Of a DNA stretch of 22,744 nucleotides, positions 9,601 to 16,970 are shown in pieces. A program made the position numbers and the translations under genes. Positions within the stretch are counted from its first letter, which is position 1. Each line of letters starts with the position of its first letter. The notes under the pieces are model-generated. The model was given only the letters and a program-made list of their open reading frames with translations. It was not told the origin of the DNA and searched no databases. The stretch is from Thalassiosira profunda (taxonomy: Eukaryota > Bacillariophyta > Thalassiosirophyceae > Thalassiosirales > Thalassiosiraceae). Where the stretch lies: positions 1 to 22,744 of the forward strand of contig JALLAP010000061.1 of NCBI GenBank assembly GCA_036939355.1, read 5' to 3'.

Positions 9601-10788
9601 CTTGTCGTTCGTGCCCAAGTTGCGCGACAGGGTCGAATTTCCTGTGCGCTGGCACAGCTGGGAGGTGATATTCAGCGTCTTTTCTGCAGCAGCATGGGGT
9701 ATCAGCCAGACTTTCGACAGCTGTTCAGCCGTCACGCCTTTCGCTGGTCCCGCAGTCGTCGCTCCTACAGCAGGCGCGTCATCCATCGCCTCAAACACCT
9801 CGCAGGGCCCATTATCAATGGTTGTTGAGCCCATCGCCATTGCGATCTTCGAGTACAACGTTCGATCCGCCAGGGCTGCTGATAGCAGCTCAGGATCAGA
9901 CGTCGCATTGGTCGATGCAAGATGCGCGCGAATTGCATCCTCGACGAGCAAACACTCCTCCACACATTCAGCATCCTGCGGATTGCCCACGAATGCAGAG
10001 GAAATGGTTGCGTCGACAGCTTCTTCGAACGTTTCGATGCTCATGGGCGTTGGTTCTGCACTGGTCGCAGCGATTCCAACGTCGCCCAGCAGGTCGCGCT
10101 CCGGCGGGTCCCGCTCAAAAGCCATCTCGCCATCCTCATCGAGGAAGCTCGCCTCCATCTCAGCCCACGCTGGGTTCGTAGGATCCCATCGATCGGCGTT
10201 GGGAGACAAATAGACCAATTCGTAGGTGTCAGCGTGTGCGATTTCATCGCTGTTTAGAGCTCTGGTTGGAAAGCATGAGAAAGTGCCTCGCAATTGCAGA
10301 GGTATCCTCAGCCCCGACTCTGGCTCAAAGATCGAATGCGATCTCTTGTCAGGGTTGGCTGTGTGAATCTTCGGTTGCTCGTCCACCACGAGGCCAGCTT
10401 CTCGCATTGCAAAAGGAGGCACCAAATTGTGCTCCATGCTCGGCAAGTACAAGGCATTCCTACACACCAACAAATAAGCCTGCTTCGTCACGGGGCAGTC
10501 ATACGCGATCACAGCGTCCACAATTGAGACTTGTGACAGTGTCCCAACTTCGCTCGAGAAAGCGTTGACTTCGCAACGTTGCCCTGTGTCCTGTATCACA
10601 GTGGCTTGGCCACCAACCACGAGCATATTCGCATGCGAGTCTAGCTCCGTCGTGGTGGTGGCCCCATGGACGCCTCGCCTCGATTCCACAGCACCAGCGC
10701 TTATCCAACTGATAACGCGCTCGTTGGGCTGTACAATTCCTCCACGCCCCTCAGCCGACGTCCAAAGCTGAGGGGCGTTGCCGGCTAG
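6640..10788 (-). CDS. pol: Copia Pol polyprotein: protease, integrase, chromodomain-like segment, RT, RNase H
   Basis: The polyprotein copies genomic RNA into DNA and integrates it. The frame is open directly from the Gag stop codon; there is no ATG near its beginning (10687-10689 is GTG), which fits translation as a Gag-Pol readthrough product. Numbering from that GTG codon: protease with active-site D17 in ELDSHAN; integrase with D377 (YTDTFF), D435 (VADPHPSQ) and E470 (NRAELYVG), a DD35E spacing; a chromodomain-like block about 760-830 (HVLECILEHR ... FKVKWRNGTTQWLPL ... NPVDVAEYA); reverse transcriptase with D984 (FAADIQNAYL) and the YCDD box at 1073-1076; RNase H start at D1291 (VYVDADHAG) and E1335. 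After EFSAMK a frameshift leads to a premature TGA (6640-6642); the missing end is in the other frame at 6365-6672. Confidence 0.95.
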   Translation of the reverse strand, partial: LAGNAPQLWTSAEGRGGIVQPNERVISWISAGAVESRRGVHGATTTTELDSHANMLVVGGQATVIQDTGQRCEVNAFSSEVGTLSQVSIVDAVIAYDCPVTKQAYLLVCRNALYLPSMEHNLVPPFAMREAGLVVDEQPKIHTANPDKRSHSIFEPESGLRIPLQLRGTFSCFPTRALNSDEIAHADTYELVYLSPNADRWDPTNPAWAEMEASFLDEDGEMAFERDPPERDLLGDVGIAATSAEPTPMSIETFEEAVDATISSAFVGNPQDAECVEECLLVEDAIRAHLASTNATSDPELLSAALADRTLYSKIAMAMGSTTIDNGPCEVFEAMDDAPAVGATTAGPAKGVTAEQLSKVWLIPHAAAEKTLNITSQLCQRTGNSTLSRNLGTNDKMLRIRRIASMFYTDTFFVTKIAKSTRGYICMQIFVSDKGFVRVYGMEHQRDYPKALRLFAKEVGAPDVIVADPHPSQTSTEVKAFLNKIGTTLKILEQGTQWANRAELYVGLIKQAVRKDMREAQSPLVLWDYCAERRALIFSVTARDLFQLQGSNPHTATFGETADISNLCQFGWYEWCWFYDDSSAATFPFDKAMLGRCLGPSKNEGNEMTQWVLRHNGQVVPRRTVHPLTPAQQSIANTAMADAKRAFDDEIRERLGDSYRLPAEELEKQHPEELEPDDYFDFVPYEDETEAPVLMPNADVLDAAGKPINQQSVVDRFIHAEVLLPQGESLQMAKVLRRSLDEDGNLVGEFNQNPLLNSMVYDVEFPDGAIRKYAANVIAENVMSHVDPDGHYSHVLECILEHRKDGSAVPKADRYMKTRSGQKRARQTTIGWKFKVKWRNGTTQWLPLSLLKESNPVDVAEYAKARGIDDEPAFAWWVPYTLRKRDVIISAVTKRVRCRTHKYGIEIPRTIAEAIALDKKNGNTYWVDALNKEMSNVGLAFEILGDKVNAPPGWTKTSGHLIFDVKMDFTRKARWVKDGHKTPDPTTSSYAGVVSRESIRIALTHAALMGMDVFAADIQNAYLQAPTSEKHYIICGDEFGIENRGRVALIRRALYGGKVAGRDFWLHLRSFMGSLGFEFNKADPDVWYRATTMADGTPVYEYVLLYCDDCLVISPNAEAILRKEIGEHFNLKEESIGAPTQYLGGKMRLVTLANGQEAWAFGSSQYVQAAVKTVEDVLASRGQKLVAKAPNPLAIGYRPEIDISEELSETDAAWYHSLIGVLRWIVELGRADVCCEVSMMSSHLALPREGHLEQVLHIFAYLKKHHNAEMVFDPSMVDFDRSIFRKEDWSFSIYTKDGASLKEELPADMPEPRGQGFTIRVYVDADHAGETITRRSRTGFVVFLNNAPIYWTSKKQTTVETSTFGSSEFSAMKSRPASTFEA

Positions 10789-10791
10789 TCA
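10744..10791 (-). promoter_or_regulatory. Gag-Pol recoding signal: leaky UGA-CUAG plus downstream stem-loop
   Basis: The gag stop codon (10789-10791) reads UGA followed by CUAG, the context known from alphaviruses and several animal genes to promote readthrough. After a 10-nt spacer come ACGCCCCTCAGC (10767-10778), an 11-nt loop (10756-10766) and the exact complement GCTGAGGGGCGT (10744-10755), giving a perfect 12-bp stem. The frame after UGA stays open into protease (102 bases to 10687, no stop). Sequence, pairing and frame are seen directly; readthrough is inferred. Confidence 0.75.
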
Positions 10792-12414
10792 GCCGGACTT
10801 CTTCTTGCCTTTCTTGGGCTCCTTCAGAAGCTTCTGAAGGGACCCGGCCGCGACGCGGGCCTGCTCACGCACGTACGATTCGTCCTGGGGGTTCCCTTGG
10901 GTGGCCCCCACCTTCGCCTGCGGAGCAGTCGGCGCCGTCGGCGCTCCAGCTTGGATCGCGCTAGCGAAACCCATCAGCGCATCAGTGATGGCCGTCTCTG
11001 TGGCAACGCCAGCGCTCGCCTTCTTTTCGTGCTCTTTCATCAGGGATGCGATCATTCGACGCGCCTTCTTCTTGGAGAGGTTACCATCGCCTCCTCCAGA
11101 TTTGCGCTTCTTGTCGTCGCCTCCTCCCTTCTTCTTCTCTTTCCTCTGCTTCGCACGCCAGGCTTTGAGCTCCTGCTGCTGCGCTTCAGGAAGAGCTTTG
11201 AATTCCTCGCTGGGATACCAGCGCAGATCGACGCCAGTCTTTCCCGTTCCTTCGACGAGCTGAGGATTGATCCCATCAGCGCCTGCGATATCAGCGACGA
11301 GGCTCTGCTTCGTCTTCTTCTTCGCGACGGGGCACGTCGGAATCAGAAACGCCGCTGCCAACTCGAAGTTGGTGCGCATCCCAGGATCGTCCTGCCGCAC
11401 AGACGACAAGGCCGCCAGCACACCAGGGTCCTTGCACTTCATCGAATCGATGAGGTACGTCACGCGCGTGCGATTGCCTGGCAGCTCGTGCGCGACGTGC
11501 TCGGCCGCCTCGCCCAGCGCGACGTACGACGTGCGATGCTTGTGCACGTGATCCTTCAGCGTGAGGGAGGTCGTCCCATTCCACTCGCGACGCATCAGAT
11601 AGTCCTCCGCGTCCTTGATCCTGCTCTCCCACAGCGATTTGCCGGCATGCTGGCTGATGATATCGAACCAGGCACCCCGTCCATCCTTCTTGCGACGAAA
11701 GCCGACGAGCGACGACGCGAGGGTCGACGCGCGCAGCGCCGTCTCCAGCGACTTGAACAGCAGCTGGTTATCGTTGCGATACAGAGGATGGTCGTGGGAC
11801 ACGAGGGCGACGAGCTCGCTCTCCAGCGAGCCGTGCTTCTCGGAATGGCAGTGCCCTTCTTCGAGGGCTGGGAGCGAATCCGGCATATCCACCAACGCCT
11901 CGCCTCCGCTCTTCTCCTCTCGGATCAGATAGGCGATGGGAACGTTGCGGCTGCCGACCTTGGCACCACAGTAGATCTGAAAGGCCTCGATCCACTTGAT
12001 GAGTTGCCCATTCTTCTGCAGTTTGGGCACGTCAGGATCGTCCTCCTTCTTCTCGAGTAGGGCGTCCCACTGCACCCTGAAATCTTCGATGCGCACAAGC
12101 GACATCATATCAGGGTCGATCGTCCTGCCCATCGCCGTGTACTGGCGCCACAACTCGGCCGCAGTAATGAAGCGAATCTGGGACAGGGCGGGGATGCGGA
12201 AGGGCTGCTGGGGCACGAGTTTGCCCTCGACGAGCTCGGCGGGGGGATGCTCGAAGTTCTTGAACATCGCCTTCGCCTCCTTCTCATGGAAGTACTTGAG
12301 GGACTCCATGTTGGTGACCGCTTCTTTCTTCATCTCTTCCACCGTGCGGGATGGAATCGCCAGCGTCTCCTCGAAGAACATCTTCGTCGACGTGTCGTCG
12401 AACGAGTTCGGCAT
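10789..12414 (-). CDS. gag: Copia Gag polyprotein
   Basis: Gag is 541 residues, beginning ATG in GCCATCATGCC context at 12412-12414. It is the structural protein that forms the virus-like particle and packages element RNA. Position (first ORF after the leader, in the same strand and frame as pol) is the main evidence. The N-terminal two thirds are helical and mixed-charge. The motif DLRWYPSEEFKALP followed by EQ/EL helices resembles Gag proteins of diatom copia elements, from memory. The C-terminus is strongly basic (KEKKKGGGDDKKRKSGGG; KKKARRM; KKGKKKSG) and probably binds RNA. No CCHC zinc knuckle is visible, so the basic tail may replace it. The gene ends at a UGA in a readthrough context. 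Confidence 0.9.
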   Translation of the reverse strand: MPNSFDDTSTKMFFEETLAIPSRTVEEMKKEAVTNMESLKYFHEKEAKAMFKNFEHPPAELVEGKLVPQQPFRIPALSQIRFITAAELWRQYTAMGRTIDPDMMSLVRIEDFRVQWDALLEKKEDDPDVPKLQKNGQLIKWIEAFQIYCGAKVGSRNVPIAYLIREEKSGGEALVDMPDSLPALEEGHCHSEKHGSLESELVALVSHDHPLYRNDNQLLFKSLETALRASTLASSLVGFRRKKDGRGAWFDIISQHAGKSLWESRIKDAEDYLMRREWNGTTSLTLKDHVHKHRTSYVALGEAAEHVAHELPGNRTRVTYLIDSMKCKDPGVLAALSSVRQDDPGMRTNFELAAAFLIPTCPVAKKKTKQSLVADIAGADGINPQLVEGTGKTGVDLRWYPSEEFKALPEAQQQELKAWRAKQRKEKKKGGGDDKKRKSGGGDGNLSKKKARRMIASLMKEHEKKASAGVATETAITDALMGFASAIQAGAPTAPTAPQAKVGATQGNPQDESYVREQARVAAGSLQKLLKEPKKGKKKSG

Positions 12415-12594
12415 GATGGCTGTCGTTGCAATTGCAAAGCAAGCGATGGGGCTCTTGCGCTCGATCGATTTCTCGATTTATGAGCCGTCGATGGGCCCCA
12501 GAATGAAGATAGATCTGGTCCTATGTATAATCCTACAGAGGTCTGGTACTGCCAATGACGATGGATCGGCGGTTGCAAACGTTGCACATCAGTT

Positions 12595-12627
12595 GCAAAG
12601 ATCGCAAAGATCGCAAAGATCGCAAAT
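12595..12627. repeat. 9-bp tandem repeat in the copia leader
   Basis: GCAAAGATC is repeated three times exactly (12595-12621) and followed by a partial fourth copy, about 180 bases upstream of gag on the element's sense strand. No function is evident. Confidence 0.85.
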
Positions 12628-13396
12628 CCGCTCGATTTCCGCCGCCGCCGGATTTGGGGCGGGTCTATTTGGCAAATTCTTTATGTCCACGAGGGGCCCC
12701 TTCACAGCTCCCGGATAGTGCGACATAGGTGAGAATTCCAGTTCCTAGAGGAAACGGTACTAAGGGGTAAATCCTTTCCCTACAGATTTGTGTCACATTA
12801 ATTGGTCATTTCATCGCCGTTTGGGCCGATTCATTGACTTTGTGACTCCAACAATACGGCCTCAAGGCTGTCTCTCGCATAGAAACGCCCTGGGGACATA
12901 TTTGAACCCGCCGATACGTAGGACTCTGGTATCTTCCTACGACATCGTGCCACTCGGCATTTAAACCCTGATTGATAGTGTCGTGCGCTGTTCTACAGGA
13001 ACGCATCCGAGTCACTGATCAAAATAGTGCAGCCAATCTGCCCGGTTGGGCCGATCTATGAGACGCGGTTGTCTTGGCTTTCTAGACAGGAATTGGTATC
13101 TGGACAAATAGCGGTACTGCTCAGATGTCACTCTGTCTTCACTGGTGAGGCTGGTTCTCTGGCTTTGCGCGCGGTCAGCACGTCTTGCGTTTTGGGGCAG
13201 CGCCGGCCCTTCGAGCGCCGATGGCCAACGCCGCGATGGCGATGGCCGGCTCGTTCGTGCTGCTAGCGGACTGGTCCTAGCGTCCGTCGCAGCGCCCGTA
13301 GAGTATGTGGGCATAGTCGTTCTCCGCCCGCGGTAGCTAATCGCGTGGTGGCGGAGGAAGGTTGGGGAGCATCAATATATTGTTTTGCAAAAGATG

Positions 13397-13430
13397 CGAC
13401 GGGGAAGCGTCGTTGTATCTCCATACAACG
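13397..13430. other. Adjacent short hairpins in the copia leader
   Basis: CGTTGTAT-CTCC-ATACAACG (13411-13430) is a perfect 8-bp stem with a 4-nt loop. It overlaps by two bases a second stem CGACG...CGTCG (13397-13401 and 13408-13412). Paired hairpins in a retroelement leader can serve RNA dimerisation or packaging; that role is a guess here. Confidence 0.5.
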
Positions 13431-13566
13431 CGGTCAACGACCAGAGCAACGCCCGTTAATACATAAAGTACAATACATAATTCGGCTGGTGCTGAATATG
13501 TCTTACTTCATTATTCTACAGCTGGTGCTCGCCACGGGCTAGGAGCCGTGCGTCCTCGCTGGAGGT

Positions 13567-13628
13567 AGTTTCAATCCATCTCGGGATGTAGGTCACTAGT
13601 TTCAGTCCATTCCGGGACGTTCATCACT
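13567..13628. repeat. 31-bp direct repeat, two copies, next to the 5' LTR
   Basis: Copies at 13567-13597 and 13598-13628 both begin AGTTTCA and end TCACT, with 24 of 31 positions identical. They lie about 45 bases inside the element from the 5' LTR. Confidence 0.8.
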
Positions 13629-13673
13629 TTAGGCACCGCGGCCCCATCGGGCACACGGTTGGGTCTGATAAAC

Positions 13674-13866
13674 TGTTTTAATACCCTGCAATCGCTCTGC
13701 GGATCATCGATCCGAGCTGCACCATTGCAAAGGGTGAAGGTGACAATTCAAAGCTGTAAACTTTCGAATTATGAGAGGTATCGCTACTGTAGGTTCCAAA
13801 GTATCACGTACGCCCAATCAGGCTACGTATCCCAAGAAACCACTTTGCTGACCACGTGTCAAAACA
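13674..13866 (-). repeat. 5' LTR of the copia element, with 4-bp target duplicate on its right
   Basis: The 193-bp partner of 5802-5992 is identical except for one 2-base indel. It contains the promoter for the minus-strand transcript, but I see no standard TATA box. GCGG at 13867-13870 is the target duplicate. Shared internal motifs are CACGTG near the start of U3, one TACGTA and one TTGCAA. Confidence 0.95.
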
Positions 13867-13952
13867 GCGGGGCGGGGAAGCGAGGGCCGCCGCGCGGCGA
13901 CTTGGAGTTTGCTGCGTGAGGTCGGCATCAAGTTTGTGTCGCATCTAACGGC

Positions 13953-14029
13953 TCTACGTACGTAGGAATTAGTATGAGAGGATTTAACGCACTTGTGCTG
14001 GGTTACAACGCGAAAGTCGTGCTGGGTCA
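13953..14029 (-). repeat. Right terminal inverted repeat of the outer transposon
   Basis: This is the reverse complement of 1-77, exact over the outermost 52 bases (13978-14029) and imperfect further in. It includes TACGTACGTA at 13955-13964 and the inverted copy of the 12-mer found at 60-71 and 482-493. Host flank begins at 14030. Confidence 0.9.
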
Positions 14030-14057
14030 CTCGCGTTGCGTGCGTCAGCGGATTTGA

Positions 14058-14178
14058 GTGGCTGGGGCACAAAACGACACAGGTATGTACCGTTTGATAA
14101 GACAGCTGGTATTTAGGTCTGAAGAGTCACGTGGTACGAGAGATTTGTCGTCTTCTGTGTCTCAACTGCCCCAGCCAC
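14058..14178. repeat. 121-bp hairpin with 12-bp terminal inverted repeats (MITE-like)
   Basis: GTGGCTGGGGCA (14058-14069) is the exact reverse complement of 14167-14178. Shorter complementary pieces such as GACACAG/CTGTGTC lie inside the arms. Size and ends fit a miniature inverted-repeat element, just 28 bp from the outer transposon. A target duplication is not obvious, so a regulatory or structural hairpin is the alternative. Confidence 0.4.
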
Positions 14179-14295
14179 CCACCTTCGTTCACCCTGCCTC
14201 ACCGGTGCTAAACCGGCACCCCTCACCCTCTGCTCGCATGGCTAATGGGATCGAAGCGTCCATAATCCCGGCACATCTACACTCACTGCCAACCC

Positions 14296-14688
14296 ATGAA
14301 GCTGCACCTTGTCGTACTCGTCGCCGTCGCGGCCCCTGTCGCGGGCGGCTACTGCACCACAAGCGCGAAGTCGGAGCGAGATTGCCTCCTCTGCAAATAC
14401 GAGCGCAACAACGCGACAATTGCCGACGTCAATGAGACCAACTGCCAGGCCAGGGGCCAGAAGGGGAGGGCGCCGTGCTTTTGGGCAGAGAGTGCCACGG
14501 ATCCCGACTACAACCCCTACGCCAACATGACCGCGTTTGAGGTGTGCGGCGCCGACTCTGGACCGGCCCCTGCCCCCGGCCCCGACGACTCTGGACCGGT
14601 CTCAGGGCCAAGCCCGTGCTCCTGCTCGGAAGAGTCCTGCCCCCAAAAGTGCTGCAGAGTTCAAGACGGCCAGTGCGTCGCGAAGTAA
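14296..14688 (+). CDS. Small secreted cysteine-rich protein
   Basis: This intronless ORF encodes 130 residues. The N-terminus MKLHLVVLVAVAAPVAGG is a clear signal peptide, probably cleaved around residue 18. The mature part holds 12 cysteines in two clusters: six spread over about residues 20-94 and six packed near the C-terminus (CSCSEESC, KCC, QC). A Pro/Ala/Gly/Asp linker (about 97-115) separates them. Three N-glycosylation sequons are visible (NAT, NET, NMT). All this predicts a disulfide-rich secreted or wall-associated protein. I do not recognise the family and assign no function. It is the first host gene beside the transposon. Confidence 0.7.
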   Translation: MKLHLVVLVAVAAPVAGGYCTTSAKSERDCLLCKYERNNATIADVNETNCQARGQKGRAPCFWAESATDPDYNPYANMTAFEVCGADSGPAPAPGPDDSGPVSGPSPCSCSEESCPQKCCRVQDGQCVAK

Positions 14689-16192
14689 GAGATCGTGTCT
14701 GGTGTCGCGGAGGCTAGTGGAGAATGTCCAGTAACGTTTATTTGCAATGCAATTGGAGAGATGATACTTGCCAGGCAGCAGACCGCCCTCGACAACATCA
14801 AATTGCGGGGCATTAGGACACATCCACTTCGTCTCTTCTTCTGTCGTAACCTCAATCTCGGGCTAAGTGCCTGCGCGGCGGCCGGGCAAGAACGAGTAGA
14901 GCTGAATTGATACTCATACTGTTGCCGTGAAACTCGCCCCTCCCTCTAATTTTACCACCCGAATTGCAATCCATCAATTTCTGGGGGATAGAGTTGGCAA
15001 ATAGAAGCCGTACTTGGAGTAGAGCCGGAGCGCCTGGAGAATCCGTACTCCGTCCGATGTCGATTGCAATGAGTTGAAAGGGATAGACCGCCGCACCCCC
15101 TCCTGGGCGCATTCGTTTCCATGCATCGCAGACATGCTTCAGGGACAAGGCTGTTGTTGCACATCATCTTGCGCGGCTGAGCAGTGGCACATCCCCCGGG
15201 CAACGGAGCAAAATTTCTTCCCGGCTGAGGAGCAAAATACCTCCCGAATTGCAATTAATTGCGTGTTGTTGTGTATTAACCACAGAACGACGGCGATTCC
15301 CGCGATCCCCCCGCCCATTTGATTGTCGTATACCCCTTGGGGTGATTTATGGAGGGTGCAGTAGGTTCTTTCTGGCTGCGGCGGGTGGCCGGTATCCTTT
15401 GTATCATCGTATACAACACTCTCGGGCGGGTTGGACGCGACCAAGACCAATTGGTCGTCCCCGCCGGGAGGAAGAACTACGAGCAGAATTGGAAGTGTTC
15501 GTAGTGCACGGCGCCGGCGGCCAGCTGCAAGAAAGCGGGAACGTTGCATGAGATTCGGGCACGTGCAATCAGTACACACTCTTCTTTGTATGCAATAGAA
15601 AGTGGTCGACACCTATCTGACGCAGGCTGTGTCTACCTTATCAGAGACTGATCGGATCCAGGAGCATCCCGTCCAACAATGGGAGGGCGATTCGTCGAGA
15701 CCATTTGCCTCATTTCCATTTGGCCTTCGCAGCGTTGACTCTCGGCGAGCGGGCAAAGATCAGCCGATCAGCCCCAGCCAAATGAGGATTATCCCTTATT
15801 TTAGGGATATGTCGAACTTCAACACTCGTTCACACGATCACACGAGAGTGGCACATTGCGAGAAGGGGCCGACGACGGCGTAATAAAAAAGTAGGCCAAA
15901 GACAGGATGATGGCATCCAGAAATGCGTTACTATGACACATTTTATTTACGAAGAGTCGTGAAAGGCACTCATTTTAGCACAACGACTGTTGGTGCAGAC
16001 TGTTGGTACAACCAACTCGGGATTGTTCACAACTCACACAGACAGAAACAACTCACACCGGTGGTCGCTTGCGCGATTCCTTTTGCCTGGTCGAGCGATC
16101 TCTCCTCCCCTGTGGTTGTGGTGGCACACTGTTGTACTCATAATCGCACCATCAACAACGCCAAGGCAGGGCACGCTGGCTTGCACTAGATA
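14689..16192. other. Intergenic region with no confident gene
   Basis: The region is 1.5 kb. A minus-strand frame opens at about 14861 just after CACTTAG (acceptor-like) and reads coding-like sequence (EETKWMCPNAPQFDVVEG) before running antisense to the secreted-protein gene, so it may be an exon but cannot be completed. Minus-strand AATAAA lies at about 14737-14742. The minus ORF at 15139-15612 has a hydrophobic patch but no recognisable domain. Two imperfect copies of a 21-24-base unit containing TTTTGCTCC lie near 15195-15245. TTGCAA appears four times. The plus ORF at 15602-15883 begins at GTG and is not supported. Confidence 0.4.
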
Positions 16193-16639
16193 ATGAGCTC
16201 GTCCGCCCTCATCGTCGATTTTCCTCGCCGCCGCCATTCGGCTCCCGGCGGGACGACCGCGAGAAAAACGGTGGGCTTCTCGCTGATGAGCGAGCTCATC
16301 TTCGTCCGCGACGCCATCGAGCCCGACAGGAGCGAGATGCATTACTCCGAAGAAGAGTACCTCGCTATGAAAGTTGCAAGACTGCAAGCCGTCCGAGACG
16401 TACACAGAGCATGTAGCGATAGCGCCGACGCCAGAGACATCGCCGTGGAGGGCTCTGGCGAGCTCTGTTTGGTTGGCCTCGAGAATATCTTGACTCCGTC
16501 CATGTTGAGGCAGGTCAAGCTGGCCAGGGCTGGTACTCAGATGGCCGTGTTCCAAGAACAAGCGAGGCAGCGGGCGGCCGGATACTGCAATCCGGACGAG
16601 CTCNCGATCCTCGATCCAGGTGCCCAAGGCGTCCTCTGA
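16193..16639 (+). CDS. Short conserved hypothetical protein, diatom-expanded type
   Basis: The ORF encodes 148 residues from ATG to TGA without introns. The layout is TVGFS near the start (about residue 26), HYSEEEY (about residue 50) followed by a helical AMKVARLQAVRDV stretch, CLVGLENILTP (about residue 92), then KLARAGTQMAVFQEQARQR. A short beta-like start, a [W/H]YS..EY motif and a [R/V]GLE motif followed by a helix characterise a large family of short diatom proteins of unknown function; this recollection is from memory. One N at about 16604 leaves one residue unresolved. The stop is 331 bases before the start of the next gene on the same strand. Confidence 0.65.
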   Translation: MSSSALIVDFPRRRHSAPGGTTARKTVGFSLMSELIFVRDAIEPDRSEMHYSEEEYLAMKVARLQAVRDVHRACSDSADARDIAVEGSGELCLVGLENILTPSMLRQVKLARAGTQMAVFQEQARQRAAGYCNPDELXILDPGAQGVL

Positions 16640-16970
16640 GAGCGCCGGCAGGTCGAAATTGCAAAATCGAACTATTAGCGCTTTTCTGCATGTTGATACC
16701 CATAGCGGCGGCGGCTCCTCCCTCCCCTCCTCCACTCATAAAACCCCCCCCTCTGGCCAGTCAGGGTTCCAACAGAGCGACAATACACAGAGCAGCCGCC
16801 AACGCCGAGAACAACCGTCCATCCATCAGATTCGGCACCGCGTCGAACAACGCCCCTCGCTGCAGAGTGATCGAAGGAGCACGACGACGTGCGCAACTCC
16901 ACCCGGGCGACCGACCCCCGCGCGCCCCTCGTCCAAAAGCCCAAGCCGCCACAACAGCAGCCGCCACACC

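Larger units (their letters stand above)
12415..13673 (-). other. Long 5' leader of the copia element
   Basis: The leader is about 1.26 kb from the 5' LTR to the gag ATG, long for a copia element. On the minus strand the bases after the LTR are GTTTATCAGACCC. TATCAGA within it matches part of the usual initiator-Met tRNA primer site, but a full site beginning TGG is absent, so the primer is unresolved. The leader also holds a two-copy 31-bp repeat (13567-13628), adjacent hairpins (13397-13430) and a 9-bp tandem repeat (12595-12627). A minus-strand ATG ORF of 100 codons (13012-13314) is low-complexity and not recognisable; it may be an upstream ORF. Confidence 0.6.
5802..13866 (-). mobile_element. 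Ty1/copia LTR retrotransposon, nested, nearly full length
   Basis: The element is 8065 bp, transcribed on the minus strand. It is bounded by direct repeats of 191 and 193 bp that begin TGTTTT and end AAAACA on either strand, flanked by GCGG on both sides (5798-5801 and 13867-13870), a 4-bp target duplication. Order from 5' to 3' on the minus strand: LTR, a 1.26-kb leader, gag, pol with protease, integrase, chromodomain-like segment, reverse transcriptase and RNase H, about 370 bp of 3' untranslated sequence, a purine tract, then LTR. Integrase before reverse transcriptase defines copia (Pseudoviridae). Protease ELDSHAN and the overall sequence resemble the copia elements common in diatoms (CoDi groups), from memory. 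The LTRs differ by a single 2-base indel, so insertion is recent, although pol carries one frameshift. Confidence 0.96.
1..14029. mobile_element. Large TIR-bounded DNA transposon carrying a nested copia element
   Basis: The window starts exactly on a sequence that recurs inverted at 13953-14029. Removing the nested copia element (8065 bp plus one 4-bp target duplicate) leaves an ancestral element of about 5.96 kb. It contains a long protein gene at 811-4141 and a 1.66-kb region of decayed sequence. The left flank is outside the window, so a target-site duplication cannot be checked; the right flank begins CTCGCGTTGC. Long TIRs plus one big internal gene are typical of cut-and-paste DNA transposons. 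I cannot place it in a named superfamily; a distant hAT-like or KDZ-like relationship is a guess. The frameshift in its gene and the copia insertion make this copy non-autonomous as it stands. Confidence 0.75.

Noticed and set aside
10897..12060. 387-codon plus-strand ORF
   Set aside because: It is antisense to gag with an Arg/Leu-rich low-complexity translation; the gag frame has clear protein character.
13567..13628. Possible CRISPR-like repeat (GTTTCAATCC-type start)
   Set aside because: Only two adjacent diverged copies with no spacers, in a eukaryotic retrotransposon leader.
14602..14861. Minus-strand exon-like frame following CACTTAG
   Set aside because: It begins convincingly but runs antisense into the secreted-protein gene and cannot be completed into a gene model.
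15139..15612. 157-codon minus-strand ORF with a hydrophobic patch
   Set aside because: No recognisable domain, conflicting open frames and no splice or promoter support; described only as part of the intergenic region.
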